A DNA stretch of 58,286 nucleotides from Luteimonas salinisoli (GTDB lineage: Bacteria; Pseudomonadota; Gammaproteobacteria; Xanthomonadales; Xanthomonadaceae), in the NCBI RefSeq assembly GCF_013425525.1, contig NZ_JACCKA010000070.1, positions 1 through 58,286 on the forward strand, written 5' to 3'. The position numbers were made by a program, and so were the translations under genes. Below are positions 24,002 through 32,539 of this stretch, piece after piece. The notes under the pieces were generated by a model. It worked only from the letters and a program-made list of their open reading frames with translations, was not told the origin of the DNA and made no database searches. Every line of letters starts with the position of its first letter. The first letter of the stretch is position 1.

Positions 24002-25291
24002 ATGACCGACGCCACCCCCAGCAAGCCCTCCCGCCTCTCCACCCCCGCCCGGGTACTGATCGCGCTCGCCGCCGGCGCCGTCCTGGGACTCGCGCTCGCG
24101 GCGTGGGACCAGGCGCTGGCACTGCGGATCGCCGACGTCGTTCAGCCGATCGGCCGGCTGTGGCTCAACGCGCTGCAGATGACGGTGGTGCCGCTGGTGG
24201 CCGCACTGGTGGTGGTCGGCATCAACGCCGCCAGCGACGCCGCGGCATCGGGCCGCACCGCGCGGGTGGCGATGGCGGTGTTCGCAATCCTGCTCACCGT
24301 GTGCGGCGCCTTCGCCGCCATCGCCTCGCCGGCGTTCCTGTCGCTGATGCCGCGCGACGACTCGCTGGTCGGCGCGTTCCGTGCCGCGATCCAGGCGCCG
24401 GAAGTGCTGCCCGAAGCCCCGGGGTTCGGCGAATGGCTGGTCACCGTGATCCCCAGCAACGCCATCGCCGCCGCGGCCGCGAGCGCGATGCTGCCGCTGG
24501 TGGTGTTCTCGATGTTTTTCGGCTTCGCCCTCACCCGGCTGGAGCCGGAGCGGCGCACCCGCATGCTGGAACTGGTGCGCAGCGTGGGCGACACCATGAT
24601 CGTGATCGTGCGCTGGGTGCTGTGGGCGGCGCCGCTCGGCGTGTTCGCCCTGGTCTTCGCGGTCTGCGCGCGGGTCGGGATCGGCATGCTCAGCGCGCTG
24701 GCCTACTACATCCTGCTGCAGTGCGCGCTGTACATCGCCATCACTCTGCTGATGTACCTGGTGGCGGTGCTGTTCGCCGGCGAGCGGCTCGGCCGCTTCG
24801 CCGCGGCGCTGATCCCGGTGCAGGCCATCGCCGCCAGCTCGCAGTCGTCGCTGGCGTCGCTACCGGTGATGATCGACAGCGCCCGCGTGCGGCTCGGCTA
24901 TCCGCTGGCGGTGACCTCGCTGGTCCTGCCGATGGCGGTCTCGCTGTTCCGCATCGCCAGCCCGGTGCAGTACCTGAGCGTAGCGGTGTTCATCGCCTGG
25001 ATGTACGGAATCGACCTGAGTGCGGCGCAACTGGCGGTGGCGGTAGGGCTGAGCGTGGTGATCAGCATGGGCTCGGTGGGCCTGCCCGGCCAGGTCAGCT
25101 TCATGACCACCAACATGCCGGTGACCCAGGCGATGGGCCTGCCGGTGGAGCCGCTGGGCGTGCTGCTCGCGGTCGACACCATTCCCGATGTGTTCGCCAC
25201 TGTCGCCAACACCAGCGCCGACGTCGCCGCCACCGGCGTGGTGGCGCGGCGCATGGGGCACGTTCCGGGGGCCGCGGGGGACGCGTCATGA
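24002..25291 (+). CDS. Dicarboxylate/amino acid:cation symporter (DAACS)
   Basis: A 429-residue inner-membrane transporter of the GltP/DctA family, with about eight hydrophobic segments. Family features are the HP1-like serine-rich AIAASSQSSLASLPVM and the HP2 segment SMGSVGLPGQVSF, plus NALQMTVVPLVAALVVVGI near the N-terminus. Such carriers import glutamate, aspartate or C4-dicarboxylates with H+ or Na+. It follows the regulator by 70 bp and overlaps the next gene (ATGA). In this setting it plausibly takes up D/L-Glu or small acidic peptide products released in the periplasm. Substrate is inference. Confidence 0.92.
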   Translation: MTDATPSKPSRLSTPARVLIALAAGAVLGLALAAWDQALALRIADVVQPIGRLWLNALQMTVVPLVAALVVVGINAASDAAASGRTARVAMAVFAILLTVCGAFAAIASPAFLSLMPRDDSLVGAFRAAIQAPEVLPEAPGFGEWLVTVIPSNAIAAAAASAMLPLVVFSMFFGFALTRLEPERRTRMLELVRSVGDTMIVIVRWVLWAAPLGVFALVFAVCARVGIGMLSALAYYILLQCALYIAITLLMYLVAVLFAGERLGRFAAALIPVQAIAASSQSSLASLPVMIDSARVRLGYPLAVTSLVLPMAVSLFRIASPVQYLSVAVFIAWMYGIDLSAAQLAVAVGLSVVISMGSVGLPGQVSFMTTNMPVTQAMGLPVEPLGVLLAVDTIPDVFATVANTSADVAATGVVARRMGHVPGAAGDAS

Positions 25292-25641
25292 CCGACGCGG
25301 TGATCTACCACAACCCGCGCTGCTCCAAGTCGCGCGCGGCGCTGGAGCTGCTGCGGGCGCGCGGCGTCGCGCCGCGGATCGTGCGCTACCTGGAGGAACC
25401 GCTGGACGCCGGCGGGTTGCGCGTGCTGCTTCGGCAGTTGGGCATCCCTGCACGCGGACTGCTGCGTACCGGCGAGGCGGAGTACGCCGAGCTGGGTCTG
25501 GCCGATCCGGCACTCGGCGAGGAGGCGATCGTCGCGGCGATGGCGGCACACCCGCGCCTGATCGAGCGCCCGGTGTTCGCGCGCGGCGAGCGGGCGGTGA
25601 TCGGGCGCCCACCCGAACGGGTGCTCGAGCTGCTCGACTGA
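25288..25641 (+). CDS. arsC: ArsC-family (glutaredoxin-type) reductase
   Basis: A 117-residue thioredoxin-fold protein of the ArsC family: MTDAVIYHNPRCSKSR with the catalytic Cys12, plus the conserved arginines in LLRTGEAEYAEL, IERPVF and VIGRPPE. The classical enzyme reduces arsenate to arsenite with glutathione and glutaredoxin. It is coupled to the symporter gene by an ATGA overlap, and there is no arsR, arsB or acr3 in the window. It may therefore be a general stand-alone ArsC or have another thiol-redox role. The family call is strong; the arsenate role is less so. Confidence 0.85.
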   Translation: MTDAVIYHNPRCSKSRAALELLRARGVAPRIVRYLEEPLDAGGLRVLLRQLGIPARGLLRTGEAEYAELGLADPALGEEAIVAAMAAHPRLIERPVFARGERAVIGRPPERVLELLD

Positions 25642-25691
25642 GGCGTCCCGACCGAGGCCGGATTGGCGGAAATCCGCCGGTATTGCTGGCC

Positions 25692-25724
25692 GCGCTGGCG
25701 TTCGCGTGCATGGCACGCTCCTAC
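25692..25724. repeat. Half REPIN-like palindromic repeat
   Basis: This is the right half of the composite repeat described at 42902 and 58054: a GCGTTCGCGTGCATGGCACGC palindrome (GCGTGC-CAT-GGCACGC core) ending in CTCCTAC. It lies between the convergent arsC and GltB-like genes and touches the latter's stop. A separate GGCGGA-AA-TCCGCC hairpin is at 25665-25678. Confidence 0.65.
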
Positions 25725-27343
25725 AGGGACTTGGTGTCGCGGAGGCGCCGGATGCGTTCGGGCGGCGCGAAGGAGTCGCTGCGCGCGTTGGCCCAGAAGG
25801 CCTTGAACACGGCATGCTCCGGCTCGCCGTGCAGCAGCTCGCCCGGTTCCAGGAAACGGTACAGTGCGGCCAGCGAGCGGATCTCGGTCGGCGTGACCCG
25901 CCGCAGGATGTGTTCGGGACCGAGCTGTTGCGGATGCTCCAGCCCTGCCGCGGCCAGCAGGTCGCGCAGCGCCCGCAGCGTGTTGCCGTGGTAGCGCTGC
26001 ACCCGCTCGCCCTTGTCGGCTACGTCCAGGTGCTTCCAGCGCGACGGATCCTGGGTCGCCACCCCGGTCGGGCAGCGGTCGTTGTGGCAGCTCTGCGCCT
26101 GGATGCAGCCGGTCGCGAACATGAAGCCGCGCCCGGAATTGCACCAGTCCGCGCCCATGGCGATGGTGCGGGCGATGTCGAAGGCGCTGGTGATGCGCCC
26201 GGCCGCGCCCAGCCGCACCCGCTCGCGCAGATTCAGGCCCACCAGGGTGTTGTGCACCAGCATCAGCGCCTCGTGCATCGGCAGGCCCACATGGTCGATG
26301 AACTCGGCCGGCGCTGCGCCGGTGCCGCCCTCGGCGCCGTCGACGACGATGAAATCCGGCAGCACCCCGGTCTCGAGCATCGCGCGGGCGATGCCGAACC
26401 ACTCCCATGGGTGGCCAATGGCCAGCTTGAAACCCGCCGGCTTGCCGCCCGACAGTTCGCGCATCCGCGCCACGAACCGCAGCAGGCCGGTCGGCGTCGA
26501 GAACGCCGAGTGCCGCGCCGGCGAGATGCAGTCCACGCCCGCCGGCACGCCACGCGCTGCGGCGATCTCCGCGGTCACCTTCGCCCCGGGCAGCATCCCG
26601 CCCTTGCCCGGCTTGGCGCCCTGCGAGAGCTTGAGTTCCACCATCTTCACCTGCGGCGAGGCGGCATTGGCGGCGAACGCCTCCTCGCTGAAGCGGCCAT
26701 TGGCATCGCGGCAGCCGAAGTAGCCGGAGCCGATCTCCCAGACCAGATCGCCGCCGTGCTCGCGGTGGTAGCTCGAGATCGAGCCCTCGCCGGTGTCATG
26801 GTAGAAGCCGCCCGCCTTGGCCCCGGCGTTGAGCGCGCGAATCGCGTTGGGCGAGAGCGAGCCGAAGCTCATCGCCGAGATGTTGAAGACGCTGGCGTCG
26901 TACGGCTGCGCGCTCTCGGCGCCGACGACGATGCGGAAGTCGTGCGACTCGATCGCGCTCGGCGCCATCGAGTGGTTGAGCCATTCGTAGTCGACGTCGT
27001 ACACGCCCTGCTGGCTGCCGAACGGACGCACGTCGCTGACCGACTTGGCGCGCTGGTAGACCAGCGCGCGCTGCTGGCGCGAGAACGGCACCTCGGCGGT
27101 GTCGCCCTCGATGAAGTACTGGCGCATCTCCGGGCCGATCGATTCCAGCCCGTAGCGGAAGTGCGCCAGCAGCGGGTAATTGCGCCGCAGCGTGCTTTGC
27201 CGCTGCAGCAGGTCGCGGGTCCCGACCGCCACCAGCACCGCGGCAGCCGCCGCCACCCAGGCCCAGCCCGGCCAGCGCAGCGCCAGCAGCAGCGACGCCA
27301 CGAGCAGCGCGATGCTGCCCCAGTACGCGAGATAGCGGCTCAT
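25721..27343 (-). CDS. Membrane-anchored FMN/glutamate synthase-domain protein
   Basis: A 540-residue protein with two N-terminal hydrophobic segments (about residues 5-42) and a large GltB-like (alpha/beta barrel, FMN) domain. Motifs: NISAMSFGSLSPNAIRAL, MVELKLSQGAKPGKGGMLPG, FIVVDGAEGGTGAAPAEF, MGADWCNSGRGFMFATGC and the Fe-S cysteines in CIQAQSCHNDRCPTGVAT. The glutaminase domain of true glutamate synthase and GltD are absent, so ammonia from glutamine is not the nitrogen source. The ferredoxin-dependent-like barrel tethered to the membrane is a widespread family without a settled function, possibly a redox enzyme fed by quinones or ferredoxin. Transcribed convergently with arsC. Confidence 0.9.
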   Translation of the reverse strand: MSRYLAYWGSIALLVASLLLALRWPGWAWVAAAAAVLVAVGTRDLLQRQSTLRRNYPLLAHFRYGLESIGPEMRQYFIEGDTAEVPFSRQQRALVYQRAKSVSDVRPFGSQQGVYDVDYEWLNHSMAPSAIESHDFRIVVGAESAQPYDASVFNISAMSFGSLSPNAIRALNAGAKAGGFYHDTGEGSISSYHREHGGDLVWEIGSGYFGCRDANGRFSEEAFAANAASPQVKMVELKLSQGAKPGKGGMLPGAKVTAEIAAARGVPAGVDCISPARHSAFSTPTGLLRFVARMRELSGGKPAGFKLAIGHPWEWFGIARAMLETGVLPDFIVVDGAEGGTGAAPAEFIDHVGLPMHEALMLVHNTLVGLNLRERVRLGAAGRITSAFDIARTIAMGADWCNSGRGFMFATGCIQAQSCHNDRCPTGVATQDPSRWKHLDVADKGERVQRYHGNTLRALRDLLAAAGLEHPQQLGPEHILRRVTPTEIRSLAALYRFLEPGELLHGEPEHAVFKAFWANARSDSFAPPERIRRLRDTKSL

Positions 27344-27383
27344 CGCGGGCCGGTGCCGTGGGTCCGGTTCATGGCCCCCGAGT

Positions 27384-28661
27384 CTACAGGCGCGCGGCCA
27401 CGGCTTCCCGCGGCCACGCCGCCTTCACGTCGTAGACCACCGCGTCCGGGCGCCCCAGCGCGCGGATCTCGGCAACGGTCATATCGCGGAACGCCCGGTG
27501 CGCGACCGCGAGCACCACCGCGTCGTAGGCGCCATGCTCGGGCGAAGCGACCGGTTGGATGCCGAGCATGCGCCCCGCTTCCTCCGCATCCGCCCACGGG
27601 TCGTGCACGTCCACTCGCGCGCCGGCCAGCTTCAATCCCTCGACCACGTCGACCACGCGGCTGTTGCGCAGGTCCGGGCAGTTCTCCTTGAAGGTCAGTC
27701 CCAGCACCAGCACCCGGGCACCGGCCACCGGCACGCCACGCTCGCCCAGCAGCCCCGCGACACGCAGCGCAACGTGCGCGCCGACGCGGTTATTGATGGC
27801 GCGGGCGGCGAGGATCAACTCGGGGTGGTAGCCCACCGATTCCGACTTGTGGGTGAGGTAGTAAGGATCCACGCCGATGCAGTGGCCGCCGACCAGCCCC
27901 GGCCGGAACGGCAGGAAGTTCCACTTGGTGCCGGCGGCCTCCAGCACCTCGAGAGTGTCGATACCGAGGCGGTCGAACATCATCGCCAGTTCGTTGATCA
28001 GCCCGATGTTGACGTCGCGCTGGATGTTCTCGACCACCTTGGCTGCCTCGGCCACGCGGATCGACGGTGCGCGGTGGGTGCCGGCGGCGATGATACCTGC
28101 GTACAGCGCGTCGACCGCGTCCGCCGCCTCGGGGGTCGAGCCCGAGGTAATCTTCGGAATGTCGGCCAGCCGGCGGTTGCGATCGCCGGGATTGATGCGT
28201 TCGGGGCTGTAGCCGCAGAAGAAGTCGCGATTGAACGAAAGGCCCGAGCCGCGCTCGAGGATCGGCACGCAGACTTCCTCGGTCGTCCCCGGGTACACGG
28301 TGGACTCGAAGATCACCAGGTCGCCGCGCGACATCAGCCCGGCCAGCAGCTCGCTGGCCTGCTGCAGCGGCCGCAGGTCCGGGCGCTGCAGCGCGTCGAT
28401 CGGGGTCGGCACGGTGACGATATGGACATTGCGGTCGCGCAGGTCCTCCGGATCGGCGCTGTAGCGCAGCCGCGCCGGCGCCGCCAACTCGCCGGCGTCG
28501 AGCTCGCGGGTACGGTCGTGGCCGCCGCGCAGCTCGGCTATGCGCCGGGAGTCGATGTCGAAGCCGATCGTGTCGTGCCTGCCGCCGAACGCCACCGCCA
28601 GCGGCAGGCCGACGTAGCCCAGGCCGATGATGCCGATACGCGCATCGTTGGGATCGAGCAT
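27384..28661 (-). CDS. UDP-N-acetylhexosamine 6-dehydrogenase, TviB/WbpO-like
   Basis: A 425-residue nucleotide-sugar dehydrogenase oxidising C6 of a UDP-HexNAc to the uronic acid in two NAD-dependent steps. The ATG at 28661 has AGGAG upstream and gives the standard MLDPNDARIGIIGLGYVGLP Rossmann start. Catalytic elements are ESTVYPGTTEEVC, the Lys in EAAKVVENIQRDVNIGLINE, and the nucleophilic Cys in GGHCIGVDPYY. TviB and WbpO make UDP-GalNAcA for Vi antigen or O-antigen. No partner epimerase or glycosyltransferases are nearby, so the product may feed a surface polysaccharide cluster elsewhere. Confidence 0.92.
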   Translation of the reverse strand: MLDPNDARIGIIGLGYVGLPLAVAFGGRHDTIGFDIDSRRIAELRGGHDRTRELDAGELAAPARLRYSADPEDLRDRNVHIVTVPTPIDALQRPDLRPLQQASELLAGLMSRGDLVIFESTVYPGTTEEVCVPILERGSGLSFNRDFFCGYSPERINPGDRNRRLADIPKITSGSTPEAADAVDALYAGIIAAGTHRAPSIRVAEAAKVVENIQRDVNIGLINELAMMFDRLGIDTLEVLEAAGTKWNFLPFRPGLVGGHCIGVDPYYLTHKSESVGYHPELILAARAINNRVGAHVALRVAGLLGERGVPVAGARVLVLGLTFKENCPDLRNSRVVDVVEGLKLAGARVDVHDPWADAEEAGRMLGIQPVASPEHGAYDAVVLAVAHRAFRDMTVAEIRALGRPDAVVYDVKAAWPREAVAARL

Positions 28662-28942
28662 GCAGGCTCCTGGTCCGTACCGCGTGCGCCGCGCCGCGCG
28701 ATCGGGACGACCGGCAGCCGGAGCCCGGGCATTCGACAACCTCCGATGGCCGAAGTCAAACCCGGTGCCGACGGCATCCGCCGCACGTGCGCCGCCAGCG
28801 GCCGAACCCGGGACCTGCGGACTTCACGTCGGGTTCTGCGCATGGCGCATAAGGTCGGCGCTGCGGTCGCGACGGCCGCCCGGACCGGAAGGCGGCCGAA
28901 CCCACGCTGCGTCGGTCGCCCGAGCGACGCCGCCCCGACACC

Positions 28943-29716
28943 ATGCCCGATCTCGACCTCAACCTGCTCACCGCCAACATCCACATGGGCTTCAGCGCCG
29001 GGCGACGCCGCTTCGTCCTGCCGGAACTGCGGCAGGCGATCCGCACGGTGTCCGCGGACATCGTCTTCCTGCAGGAGGTCCAGGGCGCGCACGAACGCCA
29101 TGCCGAAAGACACGCGGACTGGCCGGAGGTTCCGCACTACGAATTCCTCGCCGACGAGCTCTGGCCGCAATTCGCCTACGGACGCAACGCCGTGTACCCG
29201 CACGGCCATCACGGCAATGCACTGCTGTCCAAGTTCCCGATCCTGCGCCACGTCAACCGCGACGTCTCGATCGCCGGCGCCGAGGGCCGCGGGCTGCTGC
29301 ACTGCGTGCTCGACCTGCCCGGCTCGGATACCCCGATCCACGCGATCTGCGCCCATCTGGGACTGCGCGATGCCCACCGCCGCCGCCAACTGGAGCTGCT
29401 GTGCGCCATCGTCTCCACCGAGATTCCCGCCGATGCCCCGCTGATCGTCGCCGGCGACTTCAACGACTGGCGCCGCCGCGGCCATCCGCGGCTCGAGCGC
29501 TGCGGCCTGCGCGAGGCGCACCTGGAAACCCATGGCCGGCTCGCGCGCACGTTTCCCGCGCGCTGGCCGCTGCTGCCGCTGGACCGGATCTACGTGCGCA
29601 ACGTGCGGGTGCAGGAGGCCGCGGTGCTGTCCACGCCGCCGTGGTCGCACCTGTCCGACCACGCCACGCTCGCCGCCAGTGTCCGCCTGACAGCACCGTA
29701 CCGGCAGCGGAGCTGA
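28943..29716 (+). CDS. Endonuclease/exonuclease/phosphatase family protein, YbhP-like
   Basis: A 257-residue member of the EEP superfamily. The metal and catalytic residues are recognisable: LLTANIHMGF (Asn), FLQEVQGAH (Glu), AICAHLGLRDAH (His), VAGDFNDW (Asp-x-Asn) and the C-terminal SDHATLAA (Asp-His). No signal peptide is seen. In E. coli ybhP-clsB-ybhN form an operon, and the same three genes follow here in order with 4-bp spacing or overlap. A phosphodiesterase acting on a phospholipid-derived or other phosphate ester is therefore more likely than DNA repair. Confidence 0.88.
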   Translation: MPDLDLNLLTANIHMGFSAGRRRFVLPELRQAIRTVSADIVFLQEVQGAHERHAERHADWPEVPHYEFLADELWPQFAYGRNAVYPHGHHGNALLSKFPILRHVNRDVSIAGAEGRGLLHCVLDLPGSDTPIHAICAHLGLRDAHRRRQLELLCAIVSTEIPADAPLIVAGDFNDWRRRGHPRLERCGLREAHLETHGRLARTFPARWPLLPLDRIYVRNVRVQEAAVLSTPPWSHLSDHATLAASVRLTAPYRQRS

Positions 29717-29720
29717 GCCC

Positions 29721-30944
29721 ATGCGCGCGACCATCGCCAACCACCCCTGGCGCCCTGGAAACCGCGCCGAGCTGCTCGAGAACGGCGAGGCGTTCTTCCC
29801 GCGCGCCTTCGAGGCGATCTCCCGGGCGCGGCGCGAGATCCTGCTCGAGACCTTCATCCTGTTCGAGGACGAGGTCGGCACGGAACTGCGCCGGCGCATC
29901 ATCGAAGCCGCCCGGCGCGGGGTGAAGGTCGAGATGACCGTGGACGGCTATGGCTCGCACGACCTGTCCGAGGATTTCCTCTCCGGCCTGACCGCAGCCG
30001 GCGTGGAGTTCCGGATCTTCGATCCGCGCCGCACCCTGTTCGGCCTGCGCGTGAACGTGTTCCGGCGGATGCACAGGAAGCTGCTGGTCGTCGACGGCGA
30101 GCGCGCCTTCGTCGGCGGCATCAACTATGGATGCGACCATCTCGAGACATCGGGCCCGGCCTCCAAGCAGGACTACGCGCTCGAGGTCGAAGGCCCGGTG
30201 GTGGCGGACATCCGCGAGTTCGTCGCTGCGGCGATGCACGCCGGCGGCGATGGCGGCACGTGGTTCCACCGCAGCGCCTCGCCGTCGCCCGCTCCCGGCG
30301 GCGCGCCCGGGTCCGGCGAGGCGCGGGCGCTGTTCCTGGTGCGCGACAACGGCCGCAACTCCACGGCGATCGAGCGCGAATACCGCGCCGCGATCCGTGC
30401 GGCGCAGCACGAGATCGTCATCGCGAACGCGTACTTCTTCCCCGGCTACGGGTTCATGCGCGAACTCCGCGACGCGGCGCGGCGCGGCGTGCGGGTTTCG
30501 CTGATCACCCAGGGCGAGCCGGACATGCCGTTCGCACAGCTGGCCGCGCGCATGCTGTATCCCGATCTGGTCGCAGCCGGCGTCGTCGTCTACGAATACT
30601 GCAGGCGTCCGTTCCACGGCAAGGTCGCGTTGATCGACGACGACTGGGCCACGGTCGGCTCCAGCAACCTGGATCCGCTGAGCCTGTCGCTCAACCTGGA
30701 AGCGAACGTCTTTCTCCGCGACCACGCCATGAACCAAAGGCTGCGCCGCAGCCTGGACGCGCTGCGGCGAAGCGACTGCCGCCGGATCGAGGCCCGCGCG
30801 CTGCCCAGGCGCAGCCCCTGGCGCACGCTGATCGCGCCGCTCTTCTATCACGCGCAACGGCGGTTCCCGGCCTGGGCCGGGCTGCTGCCGGCGCACACGC
30901 CCAAGGTCGTACGGGTCGCGTCCGACGCGGAGCGCGCGCCATGA
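29721..30944 (+). CDS. clsB: Cardiolipin synthase ClsB
   Basis: A 407-residue phospholipase D-type enzyme. The two HKD motifs are HRKLLVVDGERAFVGG (His about 118) and HGKVALIDDDWATVGSSNLDP (His about 299). There are no membrane segments near the N-terminus, as in ClsB but unlike ClsA. ClsB makes cardiolipin from phosphatidylglycerol and can also transfer to other alcohols. It starts 4 bp after the EEP protein and its stop overlaps the YbhN start (ATGA), reproducing the enterobacterial ybhP-clsB-ybhN operon. Confidence 0.94.
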   Translation: MRATIANHPWRPGNRAELLENGEAFFPRAFEAISRARREILLETFILFEDEVGTELRRRIIEAARRGVKVEMTVDGYGSHDLSEDFLSGLTAAGVEFRIFDPRRTLFGLRVNVFRRMHRKLLVVDGERAFVGGINYGCDHLETSGPASKQDYALEVEGPVVADIREFVAAAMHAGGDGGTWFHRSASPSPAPGGAPGSGEARALFLVRDNGRNSTAIEREYRAAIRAAQHEIVIANAYFFPGYGFMRELRDAARRGVRVSLITQGEPDMPFAQLAARMLYPDLVAAGVVVYEYCRRPFHGKVALIDDDWATVGSSNLDPLSLSLNLEANVFLRDHAMNQRLRRSLDALRRSDCRRIEARALPRRSPWRTLIAPLFYHAQRRFPAWAGLLPAHTPKVVRVASDAERAP

Positions 30945-31906
30945 ACCGGGCCGACGCAAGGCCGCGGCGGGCGCTCGGCCGCCGCCTGGCCAGGATCTTC
31001 ACGGTCGCACTGCTCTCGGTCGTCGCCGTGGCGCTGTTCCGCTACGCCGGTTCGGTCGACTGGCCCGGCGTGCGCGAGGCGTTCGGAAGCTATCCGGCCG
31101 CGCTGTTGTGCTCGGCCGCGGGGCTGGCCGTGGCGAGCTACCTGCTGTACTGCGGTTACGATCTCGCGGCGCGCCGCTATGCCGGGCACGCGCTGTCCAC
31201 CCCGCGCGTGGCGGCGGCGGCGTTCGTCAGCTACGCGTTCAACCTCAACCTCGGCGCGCTCATCGGCGGCGTCGGGTTCCGCTTCCGCATGTACCTGCGC
31301 GCGGGAATCGCCGCCGGGGTCATCGCCCGCATCGTGGCTTTCAGCATCGTCGCCAACTGGCTCGGATACACCGCGCTCGCGGGACTGCTGCTGGTGCTGA
31401 GTCCGGAGCCGCTGGCGGTCGCCGCGGGCCTGCGCGCGCCGTACCTGGTCGCCGCGGGCGTCGCGGCTCTGGCGCTGGTGGCGGCCTATCTGCTGGCCTG
31501 CGTCGGGCTGCGCGAGCGGGTCCTGTGCATCCGCGGGCACGAGTACCGCTTGCCCACGCCGGCGCTGGCACTGCTGCAGCTGGCGCTGTCGTCGCTCAAC
31601 TGGCTGACGATCGCCACGATCCTGTTCGTGCTGCTCGGCCGCGAAGTCGCCTACCCCGTGGTGCTCGGCGCGTTGCTGGCGGGCGCGGTCTTCGCCGCGC
31701 TCGTCCACATCCCCGCCGGCCTGGGCGCACTGGAGGCCGCCTTCCTCGCCCTGCTCGGCGGCCACGTCGGGCAGCCGCAGCTGATCGCGGCGCTCCTGGC
31801 CTATCGTGCGATCTACTACATCGCGCCGCTGTTGCTGGCGATCCTCGCCTATCTCGGCCTCGAAGCCCGCGCCCCGAGCGGCAGCGGCGACCGCAGCGAG
31901 CGCTGA
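30941..31906 (+). CDS. ybhN: YbhN/UPF0104 (MprF-flippase-like) membrane protein
   Basis: A 321-residue polytopic inner-membrane protein with about eight hydrophobic segments; it belongs to the LPG synthase transmembrane (UPF0104) family, related to the flippase part of MprF. Conserved features are VSYAFNLNLGALIGGVGFRFRMY and IPAGLGALEAAFLALLGGH, as in other family members. It is translationally coupled to clsB. A role in moving or managing cardiolipin or another lipid is inferred from the operon; the family's activity in Gram-negatives is not settled. Confidence 0.9.
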   Translation: MNRADARPRRALGRRLARIFTVALLSVVAVALFRYAGSVDWPGVREAFGSYPAALLCSAAGLAVASYLLYCGYDLAARRYAGHALSTPRVAAAAFVSYAFNLNLGALIGGVGFRFRMYLRAGIAAGVIARIVAFSIVANWLGYTALAGLLLVLSPEPLAVAAGLRAPYLVAAGVAALALVAAYLLACVGLRERVLCIRGHEYRLPTPALALLQLALSSLNWLTIATILFVLLGREVAYPVVLGALLAGAVFAALVHIPAGLGALEAAFLALLGGHVGQPQLIAALLAYRAIYYIAPLLLAILAYLGLEARAPSGSGDRSER

Positions 31907-32068
31907 CCTGCGCCGGACCAGGCAGGCGTGCGGCCGATCTCGATCGCCGTCGCAGTGGTCGAAGGGCGCGAGCCATCGGGCGGACAGCGGCCGACCCGGG
32001 AGCCCGACCCGGGAGCAGGATCCGAGAACGTTCCGAAGCGCGGCCACCGGGAGAGCAGAGCGCGAGCA

Positions 32069-32155
32069 TGGTGCCCGGGGTCGGAATCGAACCGACACGG
32101 GGTTGCCCCCGAGGGATTTTAAGTCCCTTGCGTCTACCAGTTTCGCCACCCGGGC
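32069..32155 (-). tRNA. tRNA-Leu (TAA)
   Basis: An 87-nt class II tRNA on the minus strand. The acceptor GCCCGGG pairs with CCCGGGC. The anticodon loop holds TAA between GGGACT and ATCCC, there is a long variable arm (CGGGGGCAACCCCG), and the T-arm is GTCGG-TTCGATT-CCGAC. CCA is encoded. It is last in a Gly-Cys-Leu array; no clear terminator follows. Confidence 0.97.
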
Positions 32156-32255
32156 AGGTGCGGCGCTAGCGTGCCTGAGCGCGGCAGCGGGTGGAACCCC
32201 GCCTGGCCGCGGCCGCGGCCGCGAAGCCGGAGGCCCGTGCACGCCAGGACACGCG

Positions 32256-32278
32256 AAAAAGGCCCCGCAAGGGGCCTT
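32256..32278 (-). terminator. Terminator-like hairpin between tRNA-Cys and tRNA-Leu
   Basis: Minus-strand stem AAGGCCCC/GGGGCCTT with a GCAA-complement loop is followed by TTTTT. It would limit read-through into tRNA-Leu or mark a processing site. Confidence 0.75.
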
Positions 32279-32292
32279 CAGCGCTGATCCGG

Positions 32293-32366
32293 TGGAGGCC
32301 TGGGTCGGAATCGAACCGGCGTACACGGCTTTGCAGGCCGCTGCATGACCACTCTGCCACCAGGCC
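32293..32366 (-). tRNA. tRNA-Cys (GCA)
   Basis: A 74-nt minus-strand tRNA. The acceptor GGCCTGG pairs with CCAGGCC, the anticodon loop is CTGCAAA (GCA), and the discriminator is U, as required for cysteinyl-tRNA synthetase. The T-arm is GCCGG-TTCGATT-CCGAC. CCA is encoded. Confidence 0.97.
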
Positions 32367-32412
32367 GGTGACGTGCCACGAGTCTATCGGAAATCGCCCG
32401 GCGGGCGTCCGA

Positions 32413-32438
32413 CAAAACAAAACCCCGCAAGCGGGGTT
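32413..32438 (-). terminator. Terminator-like hairpin after tRNA-Gly
   Basis: Minus-strand stem AACCCCGC/GCGGGGTT followed by TTGTTTTGTC, located between tRNA-Gly and tRNA-Cys. Confidence 0.75.
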
Positions 32439-32451
32439 CTGTCGCGAAACC

Positions 32452-32527
<76 letters not shown>

Positions 32528-32539
32528 AGAGGAGGCGGA

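Noticed and set aside
25288..25641. Arsenic resistance operon
   Set aside because: Only arsC is present; no arsR, arsB, acr3 or arsH is nearby.
10002..25641. Genomic island acquired by transfer
   Set aside because: Apart from AT-rich promoter segments, base and codon use look like the rest of the window. No integrase, tRNA-end repeat or insertion sequence flanks the block.
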